DNA from: Psychrobacter proteolyticus
GTDB taxonomy: Bacteria; Pseudomonadota; Gammaproteobacteria; Pseudomonadales; Moraxellaceae
Length of the DNA stretch: 64,000 bases
Direction: 5' to 3'
Assembly (NCBI RefSeq): GCF_003350005.1
Contig: NZ_QLKS01000001.1
Location: 415,946-479,945 of the forward strand
Positions within the stretch are counted from its first letter, which is position 1, and every line of letters begins with the position of its first letter. Made by a program: the position numbers and the translations under genes. This document shows positions 36,045 through 44,887 of this stretch, piece by piece. The notes under the pieces were generated by a model that was not told the DNA's origin, ran no database searches, and saw only the letters and a list, made by a program, of their open reading frames with translations.

Positions 36045-37013
36045 TTAGTAAACCGCTTTGACCTTATCGTCATAGCGCACACCTGGTAAAATACATAGCA
36101 TCTCAAACAATAAGTTCGCCGCCAATACCGAGGTGTTACCAAATGGATCATACGGTGGTGATACTTCAACTAAGTCCCCACCTACCACGTCCAGACCGCG
36201 CATACCACGAATGATTTCGATACCTTGAGTAGAGGTCAGGCCACCGATTTCAGCAGTACCCGTACCTGGGGCAAAGGCAGGATCAATACCATCGATATCG
36301 AAGCTCAAATAGACAGGACCATCACCTAGCTTTTCGCGTACTTCAGCCATAAGCGGTGTTAGCGACTTGTACCAGCACTCCTCAGCAGGTACCACGCGGA
36401 ATCCTTGCTGGGTTGACCAGTCAAACTCTTCTGCGCTATAGCCTGTACCACGTAGACCAATCTGTACCACACGATTACCATCGATGAGGTTTTCTTCGAC
36501 AGCGCGGCGGAAAGGTGTGCCATGAGCGATTTTTTCGCCAAACATATCATCATTGATATCAGCATGAGCATCGATATGTACCATACCGACAGGGCCATGT
36601 TTTTTGGCAAGTGCGCGCAGGATAGGCAATGCGATAGTATGATCGCCGCCTAGTGTTAGAGGAATCGCGCCGTGTTTGACGATTTTATCGGTATAGAATT
36701 TTTCGATGATATCAACGCTTTTTAGCAGGTTGAATGTGTTGATAGGCACATCACCGATATCAGCGACTTGTAATGATTCAAAAGGCGCAGCACGAGTGGC
36801 CACATTGTAAGGACGAATCATTCTTGACTCATCACGAATCTGTCTAGGACCCAATCTAGCCCCGCTACGGTTGGATGCACCGATATCTAAAGGGACACCA
36901 ACAAATGCCACATCTAACCCTTCAGCATCAGCTTGAGTCGGCAAGCGCATCATAGAAGCGAAGCCACCAAATCTTGGCATGTCGTTGCCGCTTAATGGTT
37001 GATTAAATGTCAT
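36045..37013 (-). CDS. gbuA: Guanidinobutyrase (agmatinase/ureohydrolase family)
   Basis: A 322-residue ureohydrolase that splits a guanidino compound into urea and an amine. The two-manganese site is complete: His125 in GGDHTIALPI, then Asp148, His150 and Asp152 in HIDAHADIND, and SFDIDGIDPAFAPGTGT. The N-terminus (NDMPRFGGFASMMRLP), EKIAHGTPFRRAVEE and LVEVSPPYDPFGNTS are much closer to Pseudomonas GbuA than to E. coli SpeB. The likely product pair is therefore GABA plus urea from 4-guanidinobutyrate; agmatine is the alternative. It is first in the operon, with AAGGAAG upstream of the ATG. No urease gene is seen in the window. Confidence 0.9.
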   Translation of the reverse strand: MTFNQPLSGNDMPRFGGFASMMRLPTQADAEGLDVAFVGVPLDIGASNRSGARLGPRQIRDESRMIRPYNVATRAAPFESLQVADIGDVPINTFNLLKSVDIIEKFYTDKIVKHGAIPLTLGGDHTIALPILRALAKKHGPVGMVHIDAHADINDDMFGEKIAHGTPFRRAVEENLIDGNRVVQIGLRGTGYSAEEFDWSTQQGFRVVPAEECWYKSLTPLMAEVREKLGDGPVYLSFDIDGIDPAFAPGTGTAEIGGLTSTQGIEIIRGMRGLDVVGGDLVEVSPPYDPFGNTSVLAANLLFEMLCILPGVRYDDKVKAVY

Positions 37014-37105
37014 AGGTTACTTCCTTGCTTATTTGGTTTAAGTACACAATTTGCTACATGTCATTGACAATACATAAATATAAGAGAAGGAACCATGGTA
37101 AAATT

Positions 37106-37121
37106 TAGAAGTAAACTTCTA
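37106..37121. promoter_or_regulatory. Palindrome, probable operator of the divergent LysR regulator
   Basis: TAGAAGT-AA-ACTTCTA is a perfect 7-bp inverted repeat with a 2-bp centre in the 212-bp space between gbuA and the lysR gene. A further AGAAGTTTA half-like copy lies about 40 bp on, near 37158. Palindromes in such a place often bind the divergent LysR protein, but the T-N11-A spacing is not obvious here. Confidence 0.6.
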
Positions 37122-37225
37122 TTTTTTCGTAGTAAAATGCGCTTATAAGTTATTATCAGAAGTTTAGGAAACGCAATGTCGATTGAAAAAGAGATAATGT
37201 TGATTGAGTAAATAAGGAGCCACTT

Positions 37226-38128
37226 TTGATATTGGATGAATTGATAAAAATAGACATCAAAACGCTACGCAGCTTTATGGCTATTGTAGAGTGTCAAGGC
37301 GTAACTGCTGCCCAGTCGCGTTTAAATGTCACAACCTCTGTCATTAGTGGGCATTTAACCCACTTAGAAGACCGCTTAGGGATGACACTATGTCACCGTG
37401 GTCGAGCAGGATTTAAACTGACAGAAGATGGTGCTGCTGTTTACGAGGCTTGTTTGGGCTTTACCGAATCGGTCGCCAGCTTTCAACATCAGCTGCATTA
37501 TATTAGACAACTAGACTCAGTCCACGGCGGGCACATTAGGCTTTGCTTGATTGATCAGATGCCCAAGTTTTTTTATGACGCGCTTAGACAGCGTCTCGCT
37601 AACAGCTACCGCAATAACCCGCTAATACACTTCTCTATCGACGTACAAAGCCCTGAGAGCATGTTAGAAAAGCTCTTAAGTAATGAGAGTGACATTGGTG
37701 TGGGTTATTTTGGCAGCTTTCCACCTTTACTGACTTTTAAGCCAGCATTTGTTGAAAAACAAGTGGTCTGCTGTGGACGCGAGCATGGGCTGTTTTATAA
37801 CTCGGAAGGATTAACTTTTGAAGACCTAGAACAGAACTATCCGTGGATAAAAAGGGGCTATGTGGTCGAGCATCATATCAATCATATTCGCCCCAAAACG
37901 TTAAGTGCCACTACTTATCATATGGAAGCGACGGCACAGCTTATCCTTGCAGGCCACCATGTTGGCTACTTGCCGCGTGATTTAGCGAAGCGTTATGAAG
38001 GTATGGGACTGATGAAAATACTACTGCCTGATGAAGCAAGCTATGATGTCGAGCACCATTGGGCATATCGGGAAAATCAGCCTAAACAAGCGGCTGACTT
38101 TTTGAATAAGATGATGAACTTGCTATAG
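37226..38128 (+). CDS. LysR-family regulator of the guanidino operon (TTG start)
   Basis: A 300-residue LysR-type regulator. The DNA-binding domain covers about residues 10-70 (LRSFMAIVECQGVTAAQSRLNVTTSVISGHLTHLEDRLGMTLCHR). The effector domain follows from about 95, with RLCLIDQMPKFFYDALRQRL and DIGVGYFGSFPPLL. I use TTG at 37226 because AGGAG stands 6 bases before it and the next in-frame ATG would remove half of the first helix. It is divergent to gbuA, the usual arrangement for a regulator of the neighbouring operon, with the effector probably being a guanidino compound or keto acid (inference). The gene is convergent with and 16 bp from the antiporter gene. Confidence 0.9.
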   Translation: MILDELIKIDIKTLRSFMAIVECQGVTAAQSRLNVTTSVISGHLTHLEDRLGMTLCHRGRAGFKLTEDGAAVYEACLGFTESVASFQHQLHYIRQLDSVHGGHIRLCLIDQMPKFFYDALRQRLANSYRNNPLIHFSIDVQSPESMLEKLLSNESDIGVGYFGSFPPLLTFKPAFVEKQVVCCGREHGLFYNSEGLTFEDLEQNYPWIKRGYVVEHHINHIRPKTLSATTYHMEATAQLILAGHHVGYLPRDLAKRYEGMGLMKILLPDEASYDVEHHWAYRENQPKQAADFLNKMMNLL

Positions 38129-38144
38129 GATACCACTAGATTTA

Positions 38145-39935
38145 TTACACTACTACAGACGGTTGTTGGTACTTTAGACCGATAGTTCTTAGCTTCCCTT
38201 TGTCATCGACTTCCTTAATGACCAACGACCATTCATCACTTATTACAACGGTATCGCCTGACACTGGCGCTGTACCTAAATGTGATTTCACGTACTCAGC
38301 CACCGTCTGCTCCCACATATTTTTTACGCTGTCTTCATCGGACGTTTTGAGTGTTTTTACCAATGTCTCAGACGCCATAATTCCTGTAAAAAACGGCAAG
38401 TCTCCAAGCTTAACACTCGGTGATAGCAACCAATCGCCATAGAAATCATCGATAGCTTTGCGATCTAATGTCGTGTCGTTAAAAATCTTAGCGATTTTGC
38501 TAGCGTGATTACCTCTCATCGCATACCAGACACTATCGCCGAATTTTAGCTTTGTATGCTCATCGACTACTACGGTTTGCTGATTACGGACTAGCGCAAA
38601 GACACTGATTTCATCTGGGTTGATGCCTTTGGATATACCCATAGGATGACGCCCAATGGCAAATGCGCCTGATTTTGCCTCAAACTCATATAGCGTGATA
38701 CTGGCCTTATCCGACACCCAAACCTCATGCTCTTCTTTCGGGTCTTTATTGGTTGGAATACGTACCTTAAATAGATTGGCCATCGTAGGGATGGTTGTGC
38801 CTTGCAAAATCAACGACAGAACCACGACACCAAAGGCAATATCAAACAGCATAAAAGCGTTATCTATACCAGCCATGACGGGTAAAATTGCCAAGGTAAT
38901 AGGCACTGCACCGCGCAAACCAACCCAAGAGATAAACCCAATCTCTCTGTCTTTGAATTTGAATGGTTTTACGCTGGTATAGACGGCAATAGGACGCGCG
39001 ACAAAGATCATAAAGAGCGCGATCGCAACCGAATAATGCCAGACATTGAGGACGTTTGATGGAGTGACCAGCAGTCCTAATACCACAAACAGCACTGCCT
39101 GAGATAGCCAAGCAAAGCTGTCCATCACTCGCATAACATGCTCTGTTGAACGTACCTTGTGGTTACCGATTAGCACACCAGTGAGGTATACCGCCAAAAA
39201 ACCACTGCCGCCAATGAGATTGGTCGCAGCGAACACGGCCAAACCAGCAGAGAGGATTAAAATGGCGTACATGCCTTCTGCTAAATGTACCTTGGGCAAT
39301 AATCGGGATAGAAAATAACCGAACAATAAGCCCATTCCTAGCCCAAAGCTCAGTTGCTGTAGTAATAAAACTAGAAATCCAAACACTGTCTGACCAGCAG
39401 GATCAACATTTAGGGCAATCAAACCAGTGACTAATAAAATAGCCAAAGGATCGTTGGCACCAGACTCAAGTTCAAGCGTGGCTTGTACACGGTCGTTAAG
39501 CTTGACACCGCCATTACGTAATAGAGAAAATACGGCAGCGGCATCGGTAGAGCCGACAATCGCAGCCATCAGCAAACCAAATCGCCAATCGACATCGAGC
39601 AGCCAAGTGACAAATACCCCTAGCACCATGACCGTGACTAACACGCCCCATGTAGCCAGCGTAATCGCAGGTTTTAGGCCCACTCGAAACGATTTAAAGG
39701 ACGTACGTAAACCACCATCTAGCAAGATACAGGCTAAGGCTGCCTGCCCAACGAAATTGGCTAGCGCATATTGAGAGAACTCAATACCCAAGATACCCTG
39801 CTCGCCTGCCAACATACCCACTATCAAAAACAGCAACAACAATGGTACGCCTAAGCGCGCTGATAATGTACTCGCCATGATACTGGCGAAAATTAATAAT
39901 GCGCCTACGAGATACAGGATATTTAAGGTATCCAT
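38145..39935 (-). CDS. nhaP2: Potassium/proton antiporter, CvrA (NhaP2) type
   Basis: A 596-residue monovalent cation:proton antiporter of the CPA1 family. About 12 membrane helices fill residues 1-385: RLGVPLLLLFLIVGMLAGEQG, AALACILLDGGLRTS, and the core SGANDPLAILLVTG with the conserved Asp. A cytoplasmic TrkA-C-like domain (AKSGAFAIGRHPMGISKGINPDEISVFALVRNQQ) and a C-terminal region typical of CvrA follow. The protein exports K+ (or Na+) for H+ in osmotic and pH control. The long cytoplasmic tail is the mark of this subfamily. The first ATG is used, with no clear SD beyond AAAA-rich sequence. It is separate from its neighbours. Confidence 0.92.
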   Translation of the reverse strand: MDTLNILYLVGALLIFASIMASTLSARLGVPLLLLFLIVGMLAGEQGILGIEFSQYALANFVGQAALACILLDGGLRTSFKSFRVGLKPAITLATWGVLVTVMVLGVFVTWLLDVDWRFGLLMAAIVGSTDAAAVFSLLRNGGVKLNDRVQATLELESGANDPLAILLVTGLIALNVDPAGQTVFGFLVLLLQQLSFGLGMGLLFGYFLSRLLPKVHLAEGMYAILILSAGLAVFAATNLIGGSGFLAVYLTGVLIGNHKVRSTEHVMRVMDSFAWLSQAVLFVVLGLLVTPSNVLNVWHYSVAIALFMIFVARPIAVYTSVKPFKFKDREIGFISWVGLRGAVPITLAILPVMAGIDNAFMLFDIAFGVVVLSLILQGTTIPTMANLFKVRIPTNKDPKEEHEVWVSDKASITLYEFEAKSGAFAIGRHPMGISKGINPDEISVFALVRNQQTVVVDEHTKLKFGDSVWYAMRGNHASKIAKIFNDTTLDRKAIDDFYGDWLLSPSVKLGDLPFFTGIMASETLVKTLKTSDEDSVKNMWEQTVAEYVKSHLGTAPVSGDTVVISDEWSLVIKEVDDKGKLRTIGLKYQQPSVVV

Positions 39936-40213
39936 TTTTTTTGAGCCCTATTTTTTATTATTAAGAATAGTAATTGATTGCGATGGGGTTTTCGTTATCT
40001 TGCTGTTAGTAGATATTACACCAGTGAGCCTATCATAAGCGGCCGTTATTCAAAATATGAATGACAATTATTTATGATGATATTAGCATCACCATCAGAA
40101 CTAGCAGCCAATACTAATTCAACAAAAATACTTCAAAAGAAAACGCTCAAATATTAAAGTGAAGCCCACAAAATACCATTGCTGTGCTAAAAGAGTTTAC
40201 GTCTTAATATTAC

Positions 40214-40549
40214 TTAACCTTGAATGTATTGCCATGTCAGTACCAGGATCGCAGCCGCAACCGTCCAAGCGATCACACCTAGCATTAGTGCTTTGTATAA
40301 GCTCATATAACTGATGCTAAAAAACACCACAAAGGTATAAATCAAATGCGGTATGACGCCAAGCATACTGAATATCAACGCGACCTTTAAATCAGCGGGA
40401 CTGCGCTCAGTACCAACGATAAAGTGACTGATTAACGTAAAAGTGGGGAATAGTGGCGCAAGTGCGGCCAAATAGAAAAATCGGGTTTGGGCGAACATTT
40501 GAATCGCCAGTACCATCAATGCGCCGATAAGCATTTTTAACCAAATCAC
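40214..40549 (-). CDS. glpM: GlpM-family membrane protein
   Basis: A 111-residue inner-membrane protein with four helices, of the GlpM family. MIWLKMLIGALMVLAIQMFAQTRFFYLAALAPLFPTFTLISHFIVG is the characteristic N-terminal half. In Pseudomonas glpM lies by the glycerol genes and has been linked to alginate formation, but the function remains unclear. The neighbours here (an antiporter and a 2-oxoacid decarboxylase) do not help. The first ATG has a GGAGAT about 8 bases before it. Transcription is probably from its own promoter, since a terminator at 40673-40708 closes the upstream gene. Confidence 0.85.
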   Translation of the reverse strand: MIWLKMLIGALMVLAIQMFAQTRFFYLAALAPLFPTFTLISHFIVGTERSPADLKVALIFSMLGVIPHLIYTFVVFFSISYMSLYKALMLGVIAWTVAAAILVLTWQYIQG

Positions 40550-40672
40550 GACGGGTCCATCTCCTGTTTACTATAAAGGCTGAACGTAGCCCAATCCGCC
40601 ATGATACTAAAGTCTGCAAACTGACATAAGAGCAATCGCTGATTAATTAATCCGTATGGTAAAAAAATGCAA

Positions 40673-40708
40673 AAAACCCCATCTAGCTATTTTGCTAAAT
40701 GGGGTTTT
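40673..40708 (-). terminator. Intrinsic terminator behind the IPDC-type gene
   Basis: AAAACCCCAT-x-TAGC (40673-40687) pairs with GCTA-x-ATGGGGTTTT (40694-40708). On the minus strand the stem is followed by a run of T, so it closes the gene ending at 40741; the T run on the other strand allows some activity in both directions. Confidence 0.88.
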
Positions 40709-40740
40709 CTACTTCTATTGAGCGAGCTTCTGCGAATGAC

Positions 40741-42411
40741 TTAATCCTTTTTTGGTTTCAGTGCGGCGCTGATATCTGCTAGCAATGGCGGAATATCATG
40801 CTTGTCTGCAATTACCTCGATCATCACAAGCTTATCGGTAGTCGCAGCAGCTTTGTCGAGAGCAGATTTTAGCTCGCCTGCTGACTCTGCTTTGAGTAAT
40901 AGGCTATTCGCTTCTGTCGCGCCAAACGCTCGCGGCATGATTTGCCAATCGCATTTAGGAATATCATTATAGTATTGGTTTTCACCATGAATCGCGCGCT
41001 CTACCGTATAGCCATCATTGTTGATTAAGACGATCACAGGATTGATGCGTTCTTGAATCATGACCGCTAGCTCTTGGATCGTTAGCAATGCTGAACCGTC
41101 ACCAATTAATAACACGCTGCGCTTATCTGGCGATGCGATTGCGGCGCCCAAGCTGGCAGGTAACGTGTAGCCAATTGACCCCCACATCGGCTGCCCATAT
41201 GACGTCACCCCTTCTGGCAGACGCACATCACTGATACCAAAATAGGCCGTCCCTTGTTCAGAAAACACCAAGTTATTGTGATCTAAACGTTCAGCGATAA
41301 TATGCCATAAGTCATCTTGGCGGATAGCCTCACTGTCTTTACCTTTTTGTTCGTGCGGCTTAACTTCTTCACAGAAAGGTTTTGGTACGATGTTAATGCC
41401 AGAGGTCATCACTTCATGTAGGGCTTGCAGCGCATCTTTTAGCGCAATCGGTGCAAAGTTTTTACCACTGATAGAAGCACGCTCATAATGCAAGTCTACG
41501 ACCACATCTTCATTAATATCTTGGCTAAACCCTGCGGTAGTGGTATCAGTGTATTGCACCCCTACTTTGATGAGGCATTCGCAGTTTTCTACCGCATCTT
41601 TCACAATTGGACGCGAAGCAACACCCGCATAAGTACCTGCCCAACGATCACTATTTTCATCAAGTAGCGTCTTGCCCCAAGATAGCGTGGTATAAGGAAT
41701 ATCGGTATCAGCGATCAGTGCTTTGAGCTGTGACTGCAATCCTAAGCGATGCACCATCAAATCCGCCATTAGGGTCGTGGTCTTATTTGGCAAAAACTCT
41801 GTTAGTGCTTGCTTGAAATCTGATAATGCCGCTTGGCTAGTAATGTCTTCTTGACTATCGATCAGCTTGGTCGTTGGTGGATAGATAGGCTGGCGCGCAA
41901 CGTCTGGTGATAATAGTAAGTAACCTGGGCGATGCTTTTTGAGAATCAAGCGAATTACTCTATCAATTTCTGAGGCAGCATTTTCAGGAGTAAGCTGCGC
42001 ACGGGCCACCGTCACTGGCTCGACCATCTTAATAAAATGATTGAATACGCCATCGCCAAGCGAATGATGAATACGGCGCTTTGAATCTTGTAGAGCCGTG
42101 CTTGGTGCACCTACGATATGCAATACAGGTGCGTACTCAGCAAAAGAACCTGCAGTTGCGTTAATCGCTGACAGCTCGCCTACACCAAAGGTCGTCACCA
42201 TAGCGGCAAACCCACGCTCGCGTGCATAGCCATCGGCAGCATAGCCAGCATTTAGCTCATTGGTATTACCTACCCAGCGTAGCTTGTCAGAGGCGAGAAC
42301 GTTATCCAAAAAAGTTAAATTGAAATCACCAGGTACGCCAAATATCTCAGATGCACCCGCTTCTGCGACACGATCAAACAAATAATCAGCGATGGTATAT
42401 TGTTGACTCAT
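40741..42411 (-). CDS. Indolepyruvate/2-oxoacid decarboxylase (TPP-dependent)
   Basis: A 556-residue decarboxylase of the pyruvate/indolepyruvate type. The catalytic Glu52 is in NTNELNAGYAADGYAR, the His pair 115-116 in RRIHHSLGDG, and the TPP/Mg motif is GDGSALLTIQELAVMI ending NNDGYTVERAIHG, with the second conserved Glu in YTVERA. The HH pair separates it from acetolactate-synthase-like enzymes such as the AruI-like gene of this window. Length and motifs fit indolepyruvate, phenylpyruvate or branched 2-oxoacid decarboxylases; which substrate it prefers cannot be seen. It makes aldehydes from 2-oxo acids in the cytoplasm, for example indole-3-acetaldehyde. It is monocistronic. Confidence 0.9.
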   Translation of the reverse strand: MSQQYTIADYLFDRVAEAGASEIFGVPGDFNLTFLDNVLASDKLRWVGNTNELNAGYAADGYARERGFAAMVTTFGVGELSAINATAGSFAEYAPVLHIVGAPSTALQDSKRRIHHSLGDGVFNHFIKMVEPVTVARAQLTPENAASEIDRVIRLILKKHRPGYLLLSPDVARQPIYPPTTKLIDSQEDITSQAALSDFKQALTEFLPNKTTTLMADLMVHRLGLQSQLKALIADTDIPYTTLSWGKTLLDENSDRWAGTYAGVASRPIVKDAVENCECLIKVGVQYTDTTTAGFSQDINEDVVVDLHYERASISGKNFAPIALKDALQALHEVMTSGINIVPKPFCEEVKPHEQKGKDSEAIRQDDLWHIIAERLDHNNLVFSEQGTAYFGISDVRLPEGVTSYGQPMWGSIGYTLPASLGAAIASPDKRSVLLIGDGSALLTIQELAVMIQERINPVIVLINNDGYTVERAIHGENQYYNDIPKCDWQIMPRAFGATEANSLLLKAESAGELKSALDKAAATTDKLVMIEVIADKHDIPPLLADISAALKPKKD

Positions 42412-42606
42412 TTTTTATCCTTATGACTTATCTTTGTAAGTATTGATAATTGTGAATGTGATTACGATTAAATTATAAAGTGCGTCCCAGCTTATTTATG
42501 TACTACAAAGCTTTTGGAATACATATTATAATAAACCGTTATAACATATATCTATGGCCAGAAGACACGCCTATTTTAATAACTTTAATTTTTTTCGTCA
42601 TAGGTG

Positions 42607-42634
42607 TTGACACCTAAAAAAAACTGCGTATAAT
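42607..42634 (+). promoter_or_regulatory. Sigma-70 promoter of tRNA-Gly
   Basis: TTGACA (42607-42612) and TATAAT (42629-42634) with a 16-bp spacer are both perfect hexamers. A GC-rich ACGCC follows the -10, as in promoters of stable RNA genes under stringent control. The tRNA begins 38 bp after the -10. Confidence 0.92.
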
Positions 42635-42671
42635 ACGCCTTCATCAACTGACGATAGTTAATTGATAATTA

Positions 42672-42746
42672 GCGGGAATAGCTCAGTGGTAGAGCATAAC
42701 CTTGCCAAGGTTGGGGTCGAGAGTTCGAATCTCTTTTCCCGCTCCA
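42672..42746 (+). tRNA. tRNA-Gly (anticodon GCC)
   Basis: The acceptor arms GCGGGAA and TTCCCGC pair perfectly. The D-arm GCTCAGTGGTAGAGC, the anticodon loop TTGCCAA (anticodon GCC) and the T-arm with GTTCGAAT are all present. The CCA end is encoded (42744-42746). It is a single gene with its own promoter and terminator. Confidence 0.98.
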
Positions 42747-42768
42747 AATATGGCTTGAAAAAGCACTA

Positions 42769-42807
42769 AAAGCCTCACTCCTTAAATAGGTAGTGAGGCT
42801 TTTTTTT
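42769..42807 (+). terminator. Intrinsic terminator of tRNA-Gly
   Basis: AAGCCTCACT and AGTGAGGCTT form a stem closing at 42769-42779 with 42792-42802, followed by a long T run. It lies about 25 bp after the CCA end. Confidence 0.93.
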
Positions 42808-43166
42808 GTCTAATTTTCAGGGGCTACAGCGTTTTTACATCTCATTGACCAATCAAACTATAATTAAAAAGCACCTGTTGTTTGTAGAGGTAGAAGACGA
42901 CTACCCCTTCATATAGTCAGCCATTCAAGCCCTAACTTCTAAGATTGGCTACATGCCTGAGAACCTGCAATCGAAGGATACAAGGTACACAGATCAAGGC
43001 ATTCCTACCTTCATACAAGCAAAAAGCAATGGAGGTATCGATTTTCTGAAAACACCTCCGGCATGGTTATAGTCTATTTCGCTCTGCTAATGATAGGAGA
43101 GCTATTATTTGATAACTCTACATGGGTAAAAGCAACCCACATAGGGGGTTTGCTACATGCTGCTTA
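42808..43166. other. Region between tRNA-Gly and the sugar dehydrogenase
   Basis: No gene is firmly supported. A 39-codon plus-strand frame (42953-43072; it begins MPENLQSKD and ends KTPPAWL) continues upstream in the same frame across a TAG at 42914, so it may be a remnant of a longer gene that I do not recognise. GGAGGT (43031-43036) and ACCTCC (43054-43059) form a weak hairpin that might end the minus-strand dehydrogenase transcript. Space behind a tRNA gene is a common landing site for mobile DNA, but no attachment repeat of the tRNA 3' end is seen. Confidence 0.4.
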
Positions 43167-44462
43167 TCAATTTGGGGTCACCCGCCAAATGGTATTAGAC
43201 AGATCATCGGCAACGATGAGTGCCCCTTTTGGATCCACTGTCACGCCTACTGGTCGACCAAAGGTCTTACCATTTTCGCCCTGGAATCCAGTGACAAAGT
43301 TAATTGGGTCTCCGGCTGGCTTGCCGTTGCTGAAAGGGACAAACACTACGTCGTAGCCCGCTGGGTCTGAGCGGTTCCAGCTGCCATGCTCACCGATGAA
43401 TGCGCCTTCGCTGAACTTGCTGCCCATGGTTGTCGTTGAGAACGCTATACCTAAAGGAGCTTTGTGCGACCCAAGGCTGTAGTCTGGAGCAATCGCGGCG
43501 GCTACCATATCAGGTTGCTCTGGCTTGACCCGCGGATCAACATTTTGTCCCCAGTAGCTGTAAGGCCAACCATAAAACTTACCCTCTTGAACTGAGGTCA
43601 AGTAATCAGGTACCAATCGTGGACCGAGCTCATCACGTTCGTTGATCACGGCCCATAACTGGTTAGTACCAGGCAGGATAGCTAACGCCGTTGGATTACG
43701 CAGACCGGTTGCATAAGGTCGGTGAGCACCGCTTTTGGCATCGATTTCCCAGACCATGGCACGATCCGCCTCTACATCCAGTCCGTTTTCAGTAATATTG
43801 CTGTTGGAACCAATGCCCACGTACAGGAATTGCCCATCCGGACTGGCCGTCATCGCCTTGGTCCAGTGATGATTGACCATGCTAGGCAGGTCGGTGAGTT
43901 TGCGTGGCGGTCCACTAGCGGTGGTCTGTCCGGGCTGATAATCGAATTGCACTACCGCATCTTGATTGGCAACGTACAGTTGGTCTTCGATTAGTGCAAG
44001 ACCATAAGGCGCATTCAGATTCTCGGCGAATACAGTACGTGTCTCGTAAGTGCCGTCGTCATTACTGTCGCGCAGAAGAGTCAGACGGTTGCCTCCTTTA
44101 ACGGATGTAGTACCTTTAGCCTTGAAATAAGTAGCAATAATGTCCTTAGGACGTAGCTTGGGTGCACCACCACCCTTGCCCTCAGCAATCAGTATGTCAC
44201 CATTGGGCAAAACTAGCGTCTGCCGTGGAATCTGAAGGTCAGTGGCAATGGCTGTGATTTTATAACCTGACGGCACTATAGGTCGGTTATCACCCCAACC
44301 TGCTGGCTCAGCTATTTTTAAAGTAGGTAATAAGCCGCGTTGAGCTTCAGGCAAGGTTGGATTAGCACCTAACTGTTCTGCATCGTTTACATTATTTTCG
44401 CCACATGCGCTTAAGAGAGCAGCGACTAAAAAAGATATCGATAAGATATTGAGTGATTTCAT
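43167..44462 (-). CDS. PQQ-type sugar dehydrogenase lipoprotein (sorbosone dehydrogenase-like)
   Basis: A 431-residue lipoprotein with a beta-propeller of the soluble quinoprotein glucose/L-sorbosone dehydrogenase family, which oxidises sugars with PQQ. The start at 44462 gives a classic lipoprotein signal (KSLNILSISFLVAALLSAC) with the acylated Cys at about residue 20, and GGAGG 6 bases upstream; the frame runs 35 codons further up but without sense. Propeller motifs include ITAIATDLQIPRQTLVLPNGDILIAEG, NAPYGLALIEDQLYVAN, TGLRNPTALAILPGTNQLWAVINERDELGP, FYGWPYSYWG and GEHGSWNRSDPAGYD. Its ATG overlaps the DUF2231 stop (ATGA). pqqA lies divergently nearby, although the rest of the PQQ operon is broken here. 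Confidence 0.9.
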   Translation of the reverse strand: MKSLNILSISFLVAALLSACGENNVNDAEQLGANPTLPEAQRGLLPTLKIAEPAGWGDNRPIVPSGYKITAIATDLQIPRQTLVLPNGDILIAEGKGGGAPKLRPKDIIATYFKAKGTTSVKGGNRLTLLRDSNDDGTYETRTVFAENLNAPYGLALIEDQLYVANQDAVVQFDYQPGQTTASGPPRKLTDLPSMVNHHWTKAMTASPDGQFLYVGIGSNSNITENGLDVEADRAMVWEIDAKSGAHRPYATGLRNPTALAILPGTNQLWAVINERDELGPRLVPDYLTSVQEGKFYGWPYSYWGQNVDPRVKPEQPDMVAAAIAPDYSLGSHKAPLGIAFSTTTMGSKFSEGAFIGEHGSWNRSDPAGYDVVFVPFSNGKPAGDPINFVTGFQGENGKTFGRPVGVTVDPKGALIVADDLSNTIWRVTPN

Positions 44463-44887
44463 CTTGCACCTCCAATGCGCCAGCTTGTGAGGCCAATCCA
44501 GGTTGCAATGCAGGCCAGAATGACAGTGATAACAGATAGAATAAGCCCGGTCGGCATACTGGCCCAAACGTCTTTTGCATGAATGAACGAATTGATTAAA
44601 CCCAGTACAAAGGTGGCCAGCAGCAACAGAAAATAGGCTACTGGTGTGCCCATGCGCTTATCGGCTCGGACTAGAGATAAAACGGAGCCTAGCAAGGCCA
44701 AACCATTAAATATCAGAGCACCTATAAGCATCCAGGAAGCGAAGTTCTTCCATTGCAGCTCGTAGCTAGACCAATAGGCATAATCGTTAAGTAAAACTCC
44801 GATAAACAGAGGCACTATCCCGGCCAAAAAAAACGCATGCAGCGGGTGTAGCGGGGTGCCGGAGTGTCGGGCAACATCACTAGTCAT
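44459..44887 (-). CDS. DUF2231-type membrane protein, partner of the sugar dehydrogenase
   Basis: A 142-residue inner-membrane protein with four helices. It starts with the HSGTPLHPLHAFFLAGIVPLFIGVLLNDYAYW segment typical of DUF2231, then three more hydrophobic segments (about 53-72, 84-102, 112-135). Genes for DUF2231 proteins often stand next to PQQ sugar dehydrogenases of the sorbosone type, so it may be the membrane partner that passes electrons to quinone or haem (inference; no haem motif is visible besides two His). AAGGAAA precedes the ATG, and the stop overlaps the dehydrogenase start. Confidence 0.83.
   Translation of the reverse strand: MTSDVARHSGTPLHPLHAFFLAGIVPLFIGVLLNDYAYWSSYELQWKNFASWMLIGALIFNGLALLGSVLSLVRADKRMGTPVAYFLLLLATFVLGLINSFIHAKDVWASMPTGLILSVITVILACIATWIGLTSWRIGGAR

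Noticed and set aside
40407-40619. 70-codon minus-strand frame overlapping glpM
   Set aside because: It is another frame of the glpM gene and its leader, with no hydrophobic or family pattern of its own.
43063-43356. Plus-strand frames opposite the end of the sugar dehydrogenase
   Set aside because: They are shadows of a well-conserved propeller gene on the other strand.
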